Assembly: GCA_958437935.1 (NCBI GenBank)
Contig: CAUBPS010000023.1
Span: 1-23,992, forward strand
Direction: 5' to 3'
Origin: an uncultured Collinsella sp.
GTDB lineage: Bacteria; Actinomycetota; Coriobacteriia; Coriobacteriales; Coriobacteriaceae
Length of the DNA: 23,992 nt
Below, piece after piece: positions 22,205 through 23,992 of this stretch; position 1 is the first letter of the stretch; each line of letters starts with the position of its first letter. The position numbers and the translations under genes were made by a program. The notes beneath the pieces were generated by a model, which saw only the letters and a list, made by a program, of their open reading frames with translations, was not told where the DNA came from and ran no database searches.

Positions 22205-23254
22205 ATGCCAAACGAGAACAGCTACGAAGTCGCGCTGCAAAAGAGCAACGCCATTCGCGAGGGCCTGGCCAAGACGCCCGAGAAGTTCACCATGCTTACC
22301 GGCGACCGCCCCACCGGCCGTCTGCACCTGGGTCACTACTTTGGCACCCTCAAGGGCCGCGTGGAGCTGCAGAACATGGGCGCCAGGACCAACGTACTCA
22401 TCGCCGACTACCAGGTCATCACCGACCGCGACACCACCGAGCACATCCAGGACAACGTGTACAACATGGTCATGGACTACCTTGCCTGCGGTATCGACCC
22501 CGACAAGACCATGATCTACGCTCACTCCGCCGTGCCCGCCGCCAACCAGCTCATGCTGCCGTTCCTGTCGCTGGTCTCCGAGGCCGAGCTGGCGCGCAAT
22601 CCCACGGTCAAGGCCGAGATGGAGGCCTCGGGCCACGAGCTTACCGGCCTTCTGCTCACCTACCCGGTGCACCAGGCCTGCGACATTCTGTTCTGCAAGG
22701 GCAACGTCGTGCCCGTCGGCCGCGACCAGCTGCCGCACATCGAGCTCACCCGCACCATCGCCCGCCGCTTTAACAACCGCTACGGCAAGGTGTTCCCCGA
22801 GGTCGAGGCGCTGCTGTCCGAGACCCCGCTACTGCCCGGACTTGACGGTCGCAAGATGAGCAAGAGCTACGGCAACGCCATCAACATCTCGATGACCGCT
22901 GAGGAGACGGCCAAGCGCATCAAGAAGAGCCAGACCGACTCTGAGCGCATGATCACGTTCGATCCCGAGAACCGCCCCGGCGTGTCCGGTTTGCTTTCGA
23001 CGGCCGCCATCTGCACCGGTCGCTCCGAGGTCGAAATTGCCGAGGAGATTGGCATGGGCGGCTCCGGCCAGCTCAAGAAGTACGTGACCGAGGCCGTCAA
23101 CGAGTACTTCGCACCTATCCGCGAGCGTCGCCAGCGCTACGAGAACGATCTGGATTACGTGAAGGACGTGCTGCACGAGGGCAACCGTCGCGCCAATGAG
23201 ATCGCCGAGCAGACCCTTGCCGAGGTTCAGGACGCCATGGGCATGGTGTACTAG
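22205..23254 (+). CDS. trpS: tryptophanyl-tRNA synthetase
   Basis: Charges tRNA-Trp with tryptophan, 349 residues, class I synthetase. The HIGH motif is HLGH (41-44) in GDRPTGRLHLGHYFG and the KMSKS motif is K217-MSKS in DGRKMSKSYGN. Other family landmarks are VLIADYQVITD, the VGRDQLPHIELTR loop and the C-terminal helical anticodon-binding region. AGGAG lies five bases before ATG 22205; the longer frame to 22061 lacks support. The gene ends at a strong intrinsic terminator. No T-box leader was recognised upstream, although tryptophan synthetases in related bacteria often have one. Confidence 0.97.
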   Translation: MPNENSYEVALQKSNAIREGLAKTPEKFTMLTGDRPTGRLHLGHYFGTLKGRVELQNMGARTNVLIADYQVITDRDTTEHIQDNVYNMVMDYLACGIDPDKTMIYAHSAVPAANQLMLPFLSLVSEAELARNPTVKAEMEASGHELTGLLLTYPVHQACDILFCKGNVVPVGRDQLPHIELTRTIARRFNNRYGKVFPEVEALLSETPLLPGLDGRKMSKSYGNAINISMTAEETAKRIKKSQTDSERMITFDPENRPGVSGLLSTAAICTGRSEVEIAEEIGMGGSGQLKKYVTEAVNEYFAPIRERRQRYENDLDYVKDVLHEGNRRANEIAEQTLAEVQDAMGMVY

Positions 23255-23289
23255 ATCGATCTGCTGGCTAGAACTTTCGATTGCTATAG

Positions 23290-23317
23290 GGCGGGCGCTA
23301 CGGCGTCCGCCTTTTTT
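23290..23317 (+). terminator. intrinsic terminator of trpS
   Basis: GGCGGGCGC (23290-23298) and GCGTCCGCC (23303-23311) form a 9-bp stem (one G-U pair) around TACG, followed by six T. It starts 36 bases after the trpS stop. Confidence 0.93.
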
Positions 23318-23364
23318 GGTGCCCGACCGGTTCGGCTCTGCCCATTGCACTCCCCCGACAAACA

Positions 23365-23406
23365 GGAACAGGCCCGCTGGCAGTTAGTTGCCAGCGGGCC
23401 TGTTCC
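23365..23406. repeat. perfect 18-bp stem hairpin without a T-run
   Basis: GGAACAGGCCCGCTGGCA (23365-23382) pairs perfectly with its inverted copy (23389-23406) around GTTAGT. There is no T-run on the + side and only TGTTTGT on the - side, so it is not a standard intrinsic terminator. Confidence 0.85.
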
Positions 23407-23582
23407 CGAAGTACACCGTTGAATCGCACAGAGGGGAGGAATGCGAATCAAACTCAACAGGGCAGGCTTTTTCATCGCCTATTGCCTGCTCCGTTGCTGA
23501 AAACAATATAGTTCACCGTGGTTTACTTTCTGACGGCAAAGTACGCCATCACACCTTCTCCATAAGTTAGCTCAGGTAAACT
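23407..23582. other. gene-poor stretch with small hairpins
   Basis: No gene longer than 20 codons is supported. Inverted pairs are GGGCAGGC/GCCTGCTC near 23461-23491 and TACTTT/AAAGTA near 23524-23543. A TATAGT -10-like box lies near 23508 without a clear -35. The stretch separates the trpS terminator from the MGMT-family gene. Confidence 0.4.
23441..23500 (+). CDS. possible 19-residue small ORF
   Basis: ATG 23441 follows a purine-rich GAGGGGAGGA directly. The product begins MRIKLNRAGFFIAYCLLRC, basic then hydrophobic, and stops at TGA 23498-23500. The Shine-Dalgarno is unusually close (about one base for GGAGG, four for AGGGG). It could be a small membrane peptide or a chance frame. Confidence 0.2.
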   Translation: MRIKLNRAGFFIAYCLLRC

Positions 23583-23623
23583 AAACCAACCACAAAGGGG
23601 ACAGGCACCTTTGTGGTGGTTTT
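23583..23623. repeat. palindromic repeat, type A copy at the MGMT gene 3' end
   Basis: Same element as 10699-10739, with identical loop GGACAGGCA; the left arm has two differences (AACCAACCAC instead of AACCACCAC spacing). It lies 16 bases past the MGMT-family stop on the - strand and probably terminates it. Confidence 0.88.
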
Positions 23624-23639
23624 GGCCACGGCAGAGCCG

Positions 23640-23966
23640 CTAGAGTCCGGCAGGCCAGCGACAGGCGGCCAAATCGACGTGCACGGGATCGGTAAATGCC
23701 ACGCCCTCCCCCATTAAGAGCTCACGCTGAGCATCGGGTCCGCCAAAGGCGAAGCCCTCGCAAATGCGGCCATCGGCAAACACCACGCGATGACAGGGAA
23801 TCTGACCAGGGCGCGGATTGCTGTGCAGGGCATACCCCACGTACCGCGCACTTCGTGGACGACCGGCAAGCAGCGCCACCTGACCGTAGGTGGCGACCAT
23901 CCCCTCGGGAATCTGCTCGACCACCTCGTACACCCGAGGTTGATTTCCGATCTCAGCCGAACACAT
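23640..23966 (-). CDS. MGMT-family (alkyltransferase-like) DNA repair protein
   Basis: A 108-residue single-domain protein of the O6-methylguanine-DNA methyltransferase C-terminal family, in the small group related to the alkyltransferase-like (Atl, COG3695) proteins. VYEVVEQIPEGMVATYGQVA and the helix-turn-helix segment AGRPRSARYVGYAL are typical. The active-site motif is IPCHRVV with C58. Atl proteins of the E. coli type have Trp there, so this one keeps the methyl-accepting cysteine and may transfer alkyl groups. The first ten codons and the upstream region lie in the 53-bp inverted repeat shared with the window start, so the N-terminus (MCSAEIGNQP) may not be the native one. No good Shine-Dalgarno precedes ATG 23966. 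It is followed by a palindromic terminator. Confidence 0.88.
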   Translation of the reverse strand: MCSAEIGNQPRVYEVVEQIPEGMVATYGQVALLAGRPRSARYVGYALHSNPRPGQIPCHRVVFADGRICEGFAFGGPDAQRELLMGEGVAFTDPVHVDLAACRWPAGL

Positions 23967-23990
23967 TGAGCAGATGAGCCGTTCCCGCAG
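23938..23990 (-). repeat. 53-bp inverted repeat, right copy
   Basis: Exact reverse complement of 1-53. It includes the ATG (23964-23966) and first nine full codons of the MGMT-family gene. Only two bases of the window lie beyond it. Confidence 0.9.
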
Positions 23991-23992
23991 CT

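Overview
The window looks like chromosomal DNA from a high-GC actinomycetote of the class Coriobacteriia, most likely Collinsella or a close relative. This is inferred from base composition, codon use, a Rho with a very long Ala/Glu/Lys/Arg-rich N-terminal extension, a CarD-type regulator, and many short palindromic intergenic repeats. No database search was possible, so the species is not established.

Layout, left to right. (1) 1-2360: a class I/II aminotransferase and a ROK-family sugar kinase, both on +. (2) 2437-4630 on -: a two-gene unit of an unrecognised Ala-rich membrane protein and a VanZ-family protein. (3) 4571-7390 on -: rho with its terminator and a long leader, then a repeat-filled gene-free stretch (7386-7920). 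(4) 7925-11393: argS (-), an AT-richer divergent region, carD-like (+) and an HD-domain protein (+). (5) 11409-12907: an IS3-family insertion sequence sitting exactly between the two arms of a palindromic repeat. (6) 12922-16966: proA (-), a proline-iminopeptidase-like hydrolase (+) and proB (-), so the two proline-synthesis genes are split by a peptidase gene on the other strand. (7) 17046-19272 on -: pncB (NAD salvage), a small tail-anchored coiled-coil protein and tRNA-Ala(CGC). (8) 19382-20614: a PflX-like radical SAM protein (-) and a candidate structured RNA (+). (9) 20846-23317 on +: a WecA/TagO-type lipid-linked sugar transferase and trpS. (10) 23365-23992: hairpins, a palindromic repeat and an MGMT-family protein (-).

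Most genes are housekeeping: translation (argS, trpS, tRNA-Ala), transcription (rho, CarD-like), proline synthesis (proA, proB), NAD salvage (pncB) and envelope polymer synthesis. The non-coding DNA is more unusual. It holds at least three dispersed palindromic repeat types, an IS that appears to target one of them, a hairpin covering the transposase ribosome binding site, and a perfect 53-bp inverted repeat at the two window ends.

I found no CRISPR array, prophage, toxin-antitoxin pair or recognisable defence system. The best candidates for something new are the IS/palindrome association, the candidate RNA at 20468-20614, the repeat-rich region upstream of rho, and the terminal inverted repeat.
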